A stretch of 64,000 bases of DNA from Podospora pseudocomata (taxonomy: Eukaryota > Ascomycota > Sordariomycetes > Sordariales > Podosporaceae). Under the pieces are notes generated by a model. That model saw nothing but the letters and a program-made list of their open reading frames with translations. It had not been told where the DNA came from and ran no database searches. Position numbers and translations under genes: made by a program. Below, piece after piece: positions 33,601 through 43,580 of this stretch (position 1 is its first letter; each line of letters opens with the position of its first letter). Location: positions 620,001 through 684,000 of the forward strand of contig NC_085891.1 in assembly GCF_035222375.1 (NCBI RefSeq), written 5' to 3'.

Positions 33601-34510
33601 CCAGTCTTTCTATTTCCTCTCTTCCATTTAACACCAATATCCCATCGTTCTTTTTCTTCTCTTCGATCAACAACCCTCCACATCTCAAAACCGTCACCGG
33701 CCTGGTATTCGGGATGTTTTGAATTAACATCTTGTGGTTTATTCCAGTTTGATCTTACTCTTTCTTCCCACGGCTCATCGATTTTCCTCATCTCGTCTCT
33801 TTCTAGCTGCAACTCGACTCTCACAAAACCATCAAGGCAACGACACTTCCAAATCTGCCATCTGTGGCCAGACTTCAATATTTTAGTCCGACTTCTTCTC
33901 GGCTATTCCACATCACTTTACTTTTATATTTCTTCGACTTCCTTTTCAGACTGCACTTCTTCACCCGTTTTTCTTTTTCTCACACAAGGCTTTCTTCTTC
34001 TTCGACTTTTCTTCCCACCACAACTTCGACTCCTTGCCATCCCAGCTTCGCTCACCTTTTTCCAACACTCGATCTTTCAACAAGTCTTTTTTGTTTCGAA
34101 ATATTGACACTTATTATGGCAGACAAATAACTCATCTGCCTAATCACAGACCTCGCCCCAACAAGTTCAACGACGCTCAATGCCGCTTTTGCCAATGCCG
34201 CTGGACACCATTGTCAAAAACACACATGACTGACATGACTCTTTTTCAGACTTTCGCTCGATCTTTCAACCTTTTCCGTCCGACCTCAGCACATTCGACA
34301 ATCGAGCTTCTGGTACCTATCTCCCTCATCCCCATGTCATTGTCTCCCCACCCATGGGATGACTCGAAGCCGAGTTGAGAGTCGCTCATGCTTGCCCCAC
34401 TTCTTTCCCATTTGGTCACTTGTACACACACACAACTACCCCAACCCATATCACGCCCCACTCACGTTATGTGATGGTCCACGTTCTCACATCTGTCTGT
34501 ATAGATAGGG

Positions 34511-34634
34511 CTTTCAGCAGTATACGCGAACGTACTTAGTGGGGGTGGATCTGGTAGGGGTGGTGGATAGAAGATAGATGAGGGCGAGAGGGAGTGGGAG
34601 CTTTGACAGTACACGCGAAAGTACTTGGTGGGGA
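34511..34634. repeat. Imperfect direct repeat, 90 bp period
   Basis: Two copies, 34511-34545 and 34601-34634, share the frame CAGTAYACGCGAA-N-GTACTTRGTGGGG with a few mismatches. The origin is unknown. Confidence 0.7.
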
Positions 34635-35190
34635 GGACTGTTCGACACTCGACCAGCAACACGTATGTCTGCTTTTGTTTTCTTTTCTTCTGTGAAATGC
34701 ATGAGCGTCTTGAACCACTGTTGGCGGCGGCTTTGCGCGACTCGACTCTTCGGCATGCCCGATCGGGCACCCTCAATCAGGCAGCATCATCAAAAAAGAA
34801 ACACACATGGTAAGTTCTTTTCCCCGTGAGTTGTGGAGAGCAGTTGTTGACATCTTCTTCAGGAACACGACCGCCGGCTAAGGATGGGAGGAAGCGAGGG
34901 ATGATTGCTGGCTTGGGGATATATGATGGTTGGAATAATGCAATGGGGCTGTTTAGTGAAGTCTCCAAGGTCTGTCTTGGCACCGGTGCTCTAGACCACC
35001 ACCCTTGTCATCCTGTCTTTGGATCAATGACGTCACCCCTCCTTTGACAGCCCCTCGTCCAGGAACGATCCGCTGTTCCCCTGTCGAGCTATCATGTATT
35101 CTGTTGTCTAGAACATTGCTTGATTTCCGCTCGACCTAGTTAACCTATTGTTTACATACCACTCGATCACCTCGCTAGACTATTGCTCCT

Positions 35191-36402
35191 ATGGGTCGAC
35201 AAGAAAGAATCGCCCGGTCCATCGTCCGCGCCATCATCAGGACCAATGTCAATGGCACCAAAAAGAAAGCCAGCAACCCACTCGGGATCCTCCTCGCCCT
35301 GTTCTCCGCCTTCTTCTCCCTCTACCAGCTGCTCATGAGAAAGATCCGCCCTGCCGACTTTGCTAAGCTGCGACGGGAGTACTGGGATGTCAGCGATGAC
35401 GACTATGTCGACTCGTTCCGACCGCGGGAGGGCGCAAAGGATGAGGAGGCTTTGACTGCTATCGGGGACATGGGATTCTCTGGTTCCGTAAGTAAAATTT
35501 TCTCTCCCTCCTGGGGATTTATCATGACAACGGACGTGCTGACCGCGAGACTACTTACTGGACAGACCTTTTACGCAACCACCGACCAAAAGTACCTCGT
35601 CAAGTCGGTCCCACGCCACTCCGAACATTCCTTCTTCCGCAACGATCTCCTGACCCCGTACGTCCAGCACATGGCTACGCATCCGCAGTCTTTGTTGGTC
35701 AGAATATGTGATTTCCTTGGCGCCTCAGGTGCTTCTATTGGAAGGATCCTCCGTCTCGCGCCTTCGCATCATATCGTCATGGAGAACATCATGTACGGCC
35801 GGGAGGAGGCTGAAAACAGGGGGGATGCCAAATGGGAGAACTGGGACCTGAAGCCAACGTCGTATTTCTACCCCGAACGAGATATTGCCGATGGCGCGCT
35901 CACGAGCGACGCAACCAAGGAGCAGCTGGCGGATGAGTTTCACGACAAGATTGTGCTCAGCCAGGAGCAGGCGGATGATTTGTTTGCGAGGTTGGAGGAG
36001 GACACAAAGTTGCTGGCCGAGCACAACGCGGTAGATTATTCCTTGTTTTTGGTTAGGATGAAGCTGCCACGGGAGGAGGTCCAAGAGGAGGTGCAGCCGG
36101 AGGCGGCAAAGTCGGACTCGAACTTGGCGCCGCCAGAGGATGGGCCGTCGGTTCCGCCTCAGCCTCCGACGTGGAAGACGGGGGTTGCTTCAGCGGATGG
36201 AAAGTATGTTTATCGGGCTTCGATCTTGGACTTCTTTTGGGCGAAGCACAAGATCCAGCCGAGGTTCATGACGTTGCTGATTAACTTGTGGAATTTGTTG
36301 ATTAGTAAGGATGGGCCGATGAGTATCACTACTACGCCGGAGGAGTACAGGGAGAGGTTCTTGAAGATGTGTAGGGGGTATGTGGACATCAAGAAGGACT
36401 GA
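35191..36402 (+). CDS. Compact phosphatidylinositol-phosphate kinase-like protein
   Basis: Exons 35191-35487 and 35566-36402 give 377 residues. The protein aligns by motif with the catalytic domain of PI4P 5-kinases, which make PI(4,5)P2, but lacks the long N-terminal region of fungal Mss4. Visible elements are TFYATTDQKYLVKSV with the ATP-binding Lys (about K112), RHSEHSFFRNDLL, HHIVMENIMYG, AVDYSLFLVRMK with the catalytic-loop Asp (about D256), RASILDFFWAKHKIQ with the metal-binding Asp (about D321), and SITTTPEEYRERFLKM. The key acidic and Lys residues are kept, so activity is plausible. A low-complexity acidic/Pro segment (265-305) replaces the usual insert. The first 50 residues are basic with a hydrophobic stretch (GILLALFSAFFSLYQLLM) that may attach it to a membrane. 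Confidence 0.8.
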   Translation: MGRQERIARSIVRAIIRTNVNGTKKKASNPLGILLALFSAFFSLYQLLMRKIRPADFAKLRREYWDVSDDDYVDSFRPREGAKDEEALTAIGDMGFSGSVSKIFSPSWGFIMTTDVLTARLLTGQTFYATTDQKYLVKSVPRHSEHSFFRNDLLTPYVQHMATHPQSLLVRICDFLGASGASIGRILRLAPSHHIVMENIMYGREEAENRGDAKWENWDLKPTSYFYPERDIADGALTSDATKEQLADEFHDKIVLSQEQADDLFARLEEDTKLLAEHNAVDYSLFLVRMKLPREEVQEEVQPEAAKSDSNLAPPEDGPSVPPQPPTWKTGVASADGKYVYRASILDFFWAKHKIQPRFMTLLINLWNLLISKDGPMSITTTPEEYRERFLKMCRGYVDIKKD

Positions 36403-36535
36403 GGATGAGTTTGTGATGGTATGCGTGTGTGGTTCCCCCTTTTTTTTTTTTTTTTTTTTTGGTTCTTTCTCTCTGTATTAGATACCCCCCAAACCCAGTC
36501 ATAGTTTGGCGCACGAGAATGTTTAATGTCTTGAT

Positions 36536-37322
36536 CTACTCTGTCGTTCTAGCCTCCTTGGTCACCCCCGTCTTCCCATCAGGCGCCATCTGCCTAAACA
36601 TGGCCATCGGATCAAAAAACACCTCGACGCTCCCCAACTGCAGCTTGTCATTCACATCCGCCACCGCCACACCCTCAATGTCGATATCCCCCCCGTGAGC
36701 CTTGATGGTAACCTTCTCCCCCTTGTCGTTAGTCCCCACATAATCACCCTTCATGACACCCCAATGCCTCCAGCGAAACACCACCCTCGGCGGACCGGCA
36801 TACACCTCCAGCACCTCCCACGCAAAAGACGGCATCACCCTCTTGAATGTCTTGTGGCTGGCGTCAAAAGAGGAGTGAGCAGGGCAGTAGAACTCGTTGG
36901 GCTCGATGAGGGCGTTGTAGGTCCCGACCGAGAGCATTTGGGCTGCGGTTTGTGGAGGTGAGCCGTTGACGCGGAAGGTGTAGGACTGCGGGGAGGCGAT
37001 GGTGCGCCATTCGGGGAGGAGGGGTTTGTAGCTGGCTTCGATTTCCCAGTTTTTGACGAGGTTTTCGACTAGGGCGGGGAGAGAGGTGGCTGGGTGGGTT
37101 GATTTTTTTGCTGGGGCGGGGGGGTGGGAAGGGTTAGAAATGGGAGGACAGGGGGGGAAGGTGGGAAAAGGGACGGAACCTACTTTGGAGGTAGAATTGC
37201 CGGGTTTTGGTGTAGTCGGGGGGTTGGCCGTGGCGCCAGGTTGTGGAGGGGTCGGAGAGGACTGCGTCTGGGTTTAGGACGTAGTCTGGGAGGGTGGGAG
37301 GGGGGGTTGAGGTGGAGGACAT
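36536..37322 (-). CDS. SnoaL-like / pathogen-related-type protein
   Basis: Two exons, 37322-37184 and 37110-36536, give 237 residues. The N-terminus LPDYVLNPDAVLSD...WRHGQPPDYTKTR, then ALVENLVKNWEIEASYK and PNEFYCP...SHKTFKRVMPSFAWEVLEVY, follow the pattern of fungal and plant pathogen-related proteins with an NTF2/SnoaL-like fold. Their biochemical role is unsettled. No signal peptide or membrane segment is seen, so it should be cytosolic. It is convergent with the kinase-like gene, 133 bp away. A TATA-like site lies about 90 bp upstream of the start. Confidence 0.8.
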
Positions 37323-38458
37323 TGTTTTGGAGTGAGAGTTGACACGGATGACGGGCGGTTGGGTGAGATGGGGAGGAAGAGAGGAAGAGAGGAATGATGG
37401 GAATGGGTATATATGCCCACTATCACAACCTACCTGCCTCGCGCCACCCACCCGAGGATAGAGGTGTGATCGTCTTACTTCCCACAAGTTCCTCACTGGT
37501 GATAGACAACCGTTGGCAGTGCCACCGCAAGGACAGCTGACCTATAACAGCCTTTGGTCCCTGTACTATGCTCTCCTTCGGTACACTGGGACATTCTGTA
37601 AGCCACGGTAGGTAAGTGGTGTGTGGCCGTTGTGGGCCAACCAGGGGACAAGCAATGTCATCTTGGAACCATGGTAGAGGCATTCTTCAGACGCACGACC
37701 TAATTGCCGCATGCAGGGTCCCCAACGTTCGATCCTGTACTGCACGGTAGCTGCATGCTAGCAATATGCTGACATTCGAGATGCGCCAACAGCATATCCC
37801 ACAAATTCTGTGCGACATGCGAAGCCGGGATGGTATGGGCAGAGATCACTCTGTCATCTGGCATGGCGAAAAAGATCAGAGAACTATTATTGGGGTTGAA
37901 AGGGGCATAGGGAGACCCTGATATCTATGTGCTCTTTGAACAGAAAGGCGGAGAGCAACACCGAATATGCTATGGTGATGCAAAGGTGACGTTGACTATA
38001 GGACGATGGCTATCAGGTCACGGGTGGACATTACTCCGAACAAGCTCCTCTCAACCGGGAATTTGTGTAACCCGGCGAGTCGTAATACATCACTACCAAC
38101 TGCATGAGCACGTAGCAATGAGATCCGTGGACCGAAAGAGAGCGACGGAGGACTCTATTCCAAAGAAAATCTACAATCCAAATTGCCATTCAGCTAGACG
38201 AACTAGACTGAACAGACATGCGCCTTTTCACACCCCCACCCACCCGCTCGACCCAGTCCAGAAACGCCAGCTCCAGTCATGCGAGGTCTCGATATAACGC
38301 AGCAACCTGTTTTGGTTCTATTGCTCTCTGAGGAGCCACGGAACAAGAAAAAGACCAACACAACCCAAGAAGAGGTGGTAAGGGATGCTTTGAGAAACTA
38401 AAAAGAGAACTGATGATACAAACAAAAATTTGAGCAAGGAACCGTACGAGAGACAGTG
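37323..38458. other. Intergenic region
   Basis: About 1.1 kb between the start of the SnoaL-like gene and the end of the Atg27 gene. Apart from the TATA-like site, nothing is recognised. Confidence 0.5.
37408..37415 (-). promoter_or_regulatory. TATA-like element of the SnoaL-like gene
   Basis: The minus strand reads GGGCATATATACCC, about 88 bp before the start codon. Confidence 0.55.
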
Positions 38459-39713
38459 TCAGTCATCCCATTCCTCATCGAGCTGATCAATTAGTCGATT
38501 CTCGGCGTCTCGACTGTGGCGTCTCCCACTTGGGGATCCGGACAGTGTATGGTACCCTCTCCTACGAGGGATCAGGCGGCCGCAGGATGAGGTCAATATG
38601 GTAAACATGTCCTACACCGTAGGTTAGCGGCTATAGTCCAAGGAAACCTAAGTATGACACCAAGACATACCACGACAAAGCTCCAGATGCCAGCCCACAG
38701 GCTGTAGTTGGGCAGCTGCCTCCAACCCCTGGCGTGGGCCACTGTGCGCTGGTAAAAGACACCTCCAACCACGTAGACCAAGACCGCGATGAAGAAGATA
38801 ATGGCAAAGACACTGCCAGGCCCAACGCTACCAGGTTTGTGGGGCTCGGCGATAGAGCATGCGTGCATTGAACGGACCTCGAAGAAGTAGGCGCACTCAT
38901 CCGGATCTGTGCCAACAAATGAAGCAGCCGTAGGTGTATCTGGGTCCCTGTCACAAAGGAAAGAAAATGTGGCCGACTTGCGACGTTGTGTTTTTGGCTT
39001 CTCCTTGCCCTTGTCCTTCTTGTCATCATCTTCGTCATCATCATCCTTGTCTTTCGATGCACGCCTTGACTCGGCGTCTTCACCGTCGTTGTCGTTGTCG
39101 TTGTCGTCGTCGGCGTCGTCGTATTCATGGTACTTGTATGTCGCTCCGTCATGGACCTCCCATCTCTTTTCCCTGTTCTTTTCATCTGATAGACCACACG
39201 GGGATCCCCCTGTATATTGAAGGACAAGTTTGCGCCCTCGGGGTACTAGGTTTCCGTCTGATAATCTGTCATGGATCGTCAGCGATGCTGCCGCCCCAAG
39301 CTGTTCCCAGTGTAAAGGCGTTCTTACCCTAAAGCATATATTTTGCCCTTGGTTTCATAGTATGCGCTCACGTTCTTCCATAGATCCTTGTCAAGTCCGA
39401 CGACATCCTCCACCTCCTTCACCACGGGACTGCAGAAGTTCAATGTAAAGTTTGAGCCATAATCCCAGCCTCTAGCCACATAATCGTCGACAGGCGAGCC
39501 CTTTGGTGGCTTCTCCCCCTCGGGCACAACTACTGCGGTGTCGGGTCGTAGGTCGAAGAAAGCGCCGGCGCCGGTGGTTGCTGTTGCGACACAGGGTGTG
39601 ACTACAGGCGTGGATGCGGTGGCTGTCTTTGTAGCCTCCTCGGCGACTGCCTTGCCACTCAGGACAGCAAGGGTGCAGAGAAGGAGGGCTCTGGATGGTG
39701 TTTGCCGATGCAT
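38459..39713 (-). CDS. atg27: Autophagy-related protein Atg27
   Basis: Three exons, 39713-39328, 39265-38671 and 38611-38459, give 377 residues. Atg27 is a type I membrane protein that cycles between Golgi, vacuole and the Atg9 compartment and supports autophagy. Residues 1-24 are a signal peptide. The lumenal part contains a Cys-bearing MRH-like domain (NFTLNFCSPVV, YALGLSDGNLVPRGRKLVLQ, GSPCGL, ATFSFLCDRD). A single membrane helix spans about 281-300 (IIFFIAVLVYVVGGVFY). The cytosolic tail continues with FTILTSSCGRL and ends in DQLDEEWDD, characteristic of fungal Atg27. An acidic low-complexity insert of about 45 residues (Asp/Asn/Glu/Lys) lies inside the lumenal domain. The gene is divergent from erg24. 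Confidence 0.9.
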
Positions 39714-40641
39714 GGCTGAGAATATTTGATGACGTCGAATTTCGAATGGAACGGAGGCGTCCGGTCAAGGATGTTGGGGCTTGCTTGGCTTCGGGATGCA
39801 GATGCGCGCGTTCGCGCCGAGTGGCAGGGGTTGGGCGATATCGAGTGTTGTTGTTCACTGATGAAGTGTCGGAACACGAGGAAGCACAGGAGACAGTTGG
39901 CGACACGGGCGACGTCGTTTTCGATGTCGTGGCCGTTGGATAATGGAGGGTTGCTCCCAAACGCGGCCTTCACAGGTAACCGTTTTAGAAGCCGATGCCA
40001 ACTGGGTCCTGGTACAAGGAAAAAAGGGAGGCGTTGAATGGGAGCTGTGATTGGCTGCCTGGAGCACAAGGGGCTGGCCCTTGCAGCTGGCAGCGGGCAG
40101 TAGAGTGAAGTGCACATGTCAGAACAAAGCTTTAAGCTGGGGAAACACAATTGCCAGTGGAATGATGAAGCTCCTCATGAAGTGACCCAAAGAGAGAGAG
40201 AGTCAACAATAGAGCTCAAGCTGTCAGTCTCAACATCCATGGCAGCAGATCTCGGGTCCAAGTCCACCTGGAACTTTGATGCCAAGCACAGGGTAGTGTA
40301 GAATTGCCAAGGCTGTTGGCCCCTGACCCTCCACACAGCTCATCTGGAAAATGGATTCTCATGGTGCTGCGTCATTGGCTCAGACAAACTCAGGCCATCC
40401 GGAAAGCGCAGAGCCGACTGTGAACTTCTCTCAGGCCATCCGGGAACTCCAACGCCGACGCGGTAGAGACCATCCATCGTCAACGTCTTCAACGGACAAC
40501 CGTCAGCATCTGGGCCTCCAGCTGATGTCATACCCCGGTATCCGCGGTTTCCACGGGCTCGACAGGACGCTACTTATATGCGACAAGCTCCCGCGACCAT
40601 TGACAGTCGACTAATTAGTCAACACAGCGAACGCAGCAACA
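39714..40641. other. Divergent promoter region, atg27 / erg24
   Basis: These 928 bp between divergent starts should hold both promoters. I see no clear TATA box; an AGAGAGAGAGAG run lies near 40.19 kb. Confidence 0.5.
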
Positions 40642-42165
40642 ATGGGTTCCAAAGCACAGCAACCCATCGAGGCGTCGCGCAAGAAGCCCGAGTACGAGTT
40701 CTTTGGACCGTAAGTGCGAACAATCCCTCTTGCTGCCCCGCATTTCGCTAATCACGTCTTCTGCAGACCCGGCGCTGCCCTGATCAGCTTCGTCCTCCCA
40801 CCCCTCGTCTACGCCATCACCTTTGCGTGTAACGATCTGTCCGGCTGCCCAGCGCCTTCCCTCCTCCATCCCAAAAACCTCGATCTCAATGTGTTGAAGC
40901 ACGAAGTTGGTTGGCCACAAGATGGGTGGCCTGGTCTCTTCAGTTGGGAGGCCACAGGGTGGACCTTGGCTTTCTACCTCTTCAACGCCATCCTGTACAG
41001 AATCCTTCCCGCGACCGAGACCGAGGGCACAGTTTTGCGAAGTGGTGGCCGGTTGAAGTACAGATTCAATGCCTTCTCCACAACCATGTTCTGCATCGTT
41101 GCTGCCGCCGCCGGTACCATCGCCCAGGGCGCCGAGTTCCCCCTTTGGACCTACATCACCGACAACTATGTGCAGATTCTGACTGCCAACACACTCATTG
41201 CCTATGCGCTCGCCACTTTTGTCTACGTTCGCAGCTTCAGCGTCAAGCCTGGCAACCCCGAGAATCGCGAGCTTGCTGCCGGTGGCGTTACTGGCAACAT
41301 AATATACGACTGGTACATTGGGCGCGAGCTCAACCCACGCGTCACCCTCCCCTTCATTGGCGAGATCGACATCAAGGAGTGGATGGAGCTGCGCCCCGGC
41401 ATGCTGACCTACATCTTGCTGAACGGGGCTTTCATTGCGAAGCAGTACCGCAACTATGGCTATGTCACCGACAGCATCGTCTTCGTGGCTGTCGTGCAGA
41501 CACTTTACGTCTTGGACGGCCAGTACATGGAGCCCGCCATCATGACGACTATGGATATCACCACCGATGGGTTTGGGTTCATGCTTTCGTTTGGTGACCT
41601 TGTCTGGGTTCCATTCATCTACACCCAGCAGACACGTTACCTTGCCACCCACCCACAGACGCTGGGTCCTTTGGGACTTGCCGGTGTCGGTGCTTTGTTG
41701 GTGCTCGGCTTTGCCATCTTCCGCCTGTCCAACAGCCAGAAGAATGACTTCCGCACCAACCCCAATGACCCCAAGCTGGCCCATCTCAAGTATATGCCCA
41801 CCAAGGCGGGCACTCGTCTGCTCATCTCTGGCTGGTGGGGCATTGCCAGACACATCAACTACTTTGGTGACTGGCTTCAGGCTTGGCCCTACAGTTTGCC
41901 CACCGGGCTTGCCGGCTACACCATCCTGTCTGCAGGAAGTGCTGCTGTGGATGGCGCGACCAGGATGCTTGACGGCCGCCAGGTTATCCCCGGTGAAGCC
42001 AAGGGGTGGGGCATCATCTTCACCTACTTTTACGTCTTGTACTTTGCCATTCTGTTGATCCACCGTGACCGCAGAGACGACGAGAAGTGCGCCAAGAAGT
42101 ATGGCGAGGACTGGGAGAAGTACAAGAAGACTGTCAGATGGAGGATCATTCCTTACATTTACTGA
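40642..42165 (+). CDS. erg24: Delta(14)-sterol reductase (ergosterol pathway)
   Basis: Exons 40642-40709 and 40767-42165 give 488 residues. The enzyme reduces the C14-C15 double bond left by Cyp51 demethylation, using NADPH, in the ER membrane. The start is the ATG of MGSKAQQPIEASRKKPEYEF, whose short exon joins PGAALISFVLPPLVY in frame. The protein has about nine hydrophobic segments. The reductase signatures are LLISGWWGIARHINYFGDW and the C-terminal RRDDEKCAKKYGEDWEKY, ending RIIPYIY. These fit Erg24 and the lamin-B receptor family better than Erg4. Length matches. It is the target of morpholine fungicides in other fungi. Confidence 0.95.
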
Positions 42166-42712
42166 GGTCGGTAATGATGGTGAATGGGTTCCGGTGGGAA
42201 TGGAGATGCAGTGGACATGGGAGAGGGGGCAATGAATAAAACGGTTGGGATCTTGGGCGGACTGGAATAATTTTGGGGCCGGATATACATGCAGGAAAGG
42301 TGTTTGAGTTGAATACATAGCAAATCTACATACAATACATAATCTAATACCATGCAACAAGACTCCCTCGCTGCTCTGACGAGTGACTATTCGTGCCAGA
42401 ACTTCCCCCTTTTCCAGGGCGGTGAGCAAACCATGACAAGCAACAAATTGACTTGATGGCCCGTGCTTTCAGTCCAGCCAACCAACACGTGACAAAGTTT
42501 CAACAGTGGGTCTCGAAAATCAACCACCAGCGTTGGCTTGGCTAATCCATCAACGCGTGTTTCCGTCCTCAACACCGTAGACGAAAAACACACATCAAAC
42601 CCGACGACGACCGAACCGCTGATCGAGTTTTTATCAACCAACCACACATTCCATCAGACTGCTGTTCTTCTAGAGCCTCGGAAATCACGAATTCATCAAA
42701 CCAGCCGCTACC
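42166..42712. other. Intergenic spacer
   Basis: This holds the AT-rich 3' side of erg24 (42.23-42.36 kb) and the upstream region of the SmD2 gene. No gene is recognised. Confidence 0.5.
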
Positions 42713-43580
42713 ATGTCTGACGTTAACATCCAGTGAGATACTGCCCTGCCAAACCGCCCATCTTATTCAAATCATAGGGACAGAAGCTAATTATGCGGTT
42801 TTCTGTTTGATGTAGGGCACTCCTCAACAAGCCTCGTAACGAGTGCACGTAAGTCTGATCCTCTCAAACTCACCCTTACAGTCGAAATGACGCTGACCTC
42901 TTCAATAGTGAGTATGAGATTGCTCAACTGGTACGCATATTCAAACCTGCATTTTCAAACAAGGCAGAAGCCGAGCGAATCGGCGACTGACTTTTCGACC
43001 TTTCGATGATTGCAGGAAGCCTATGAGATGAGCAATGGGCCGCTTTCCCTCCTCCAGACGGCCGTCCGCAGTCACTCTCAGGTTTTGATTAGCATTCGGT
43101 CAAATCGCAAGCTGTAAGTTTGTCATATCAATGAATGAGATGGGATATGGGGGCAATGCTGACCTGGGGTTTTGTCTGCGCGTTTTAGTCTTGCCAGAGT
43201 GAAGGCTTTTGACAGGCATTGCAACATGTAAGTCTTTTTCTATGACTGTTGAAGCTGTTGTTTTCTAGTGCTAACATTCTCTTAGGATTCTTGAGAACGT
43301 CGTAAGTGGCTACCTGCCGGATAGACGGACACCAGTCCCGAAGCCTTCAAGAGGGCCCCCCGAGGTGAGGCTGACTTTGGTTTTTATCTGTACAGAAAGA
43401 GATGTGGACCGAGACTCCAGTACACAACGGAAAGAAGGGCCGGCCGGTGAACAAGGATCGGTTTATCAGCAAGATGTAAGTGGCACCTGTGGTTCTTGAG
43501 GAGTTAGTTGTACTCTTGGCTGACATGGATTTTGCAGGTTCTTGCGGGGTGATAGTGTCATTCTCGTTTTGCTCAGCTGA
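42713..43580 (+). CDS. Small nuclear ribonucleoprotein Sm D2
   Basis: Eight exons: 42713-42732, 42816-42848, 42909-42930, 43016-43113, 43189-43227, 43286-43301, 43396-43475 and 43538-43580, giving 116 residues. SmD2 is one of the seven Sm core proteins that ring the Sm site of spliceosomal U snRNAs. The assembled product reads LLNKPRNECTEYE, then NGPLSLLQTAVRSHSQVLIS (Sm1 motif), [20 protein letters not shown], and KDRFISKMFLRGDSVILVL (Sm2 motif), matching the family along its whole length. Seven introns interrupt 351 coding bases and one exon is only 16 bases. All donors are GT and acceptors AG. Five introns are in phase 2 and two in phase 0. Confidence 0.93.

Larger units (their letters stand above)
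32110..35190. other. Long intergenic region with an orphan promoter-like leader
   Basis: This 3.1 kb gap is comparatively AT-rich in its middle part (about 32.9-34.1 kb). It contains a TATA-like site followed by some 500 bp of pyrimidine-rich sequence and an imperfect direct repeat near 34.5-34.6 kb. No open frame has family features. It could include an unrecognised transcript or the long 5' leader of the next gene. Confidence 0.45.

Noticed and set aside
40615-42429. About 600-codon open frame antisense to erg24
   Set aside because: It mirrors erg24, whose family signatures are unmistakable. The antisense frame is a codon-bias shadow.
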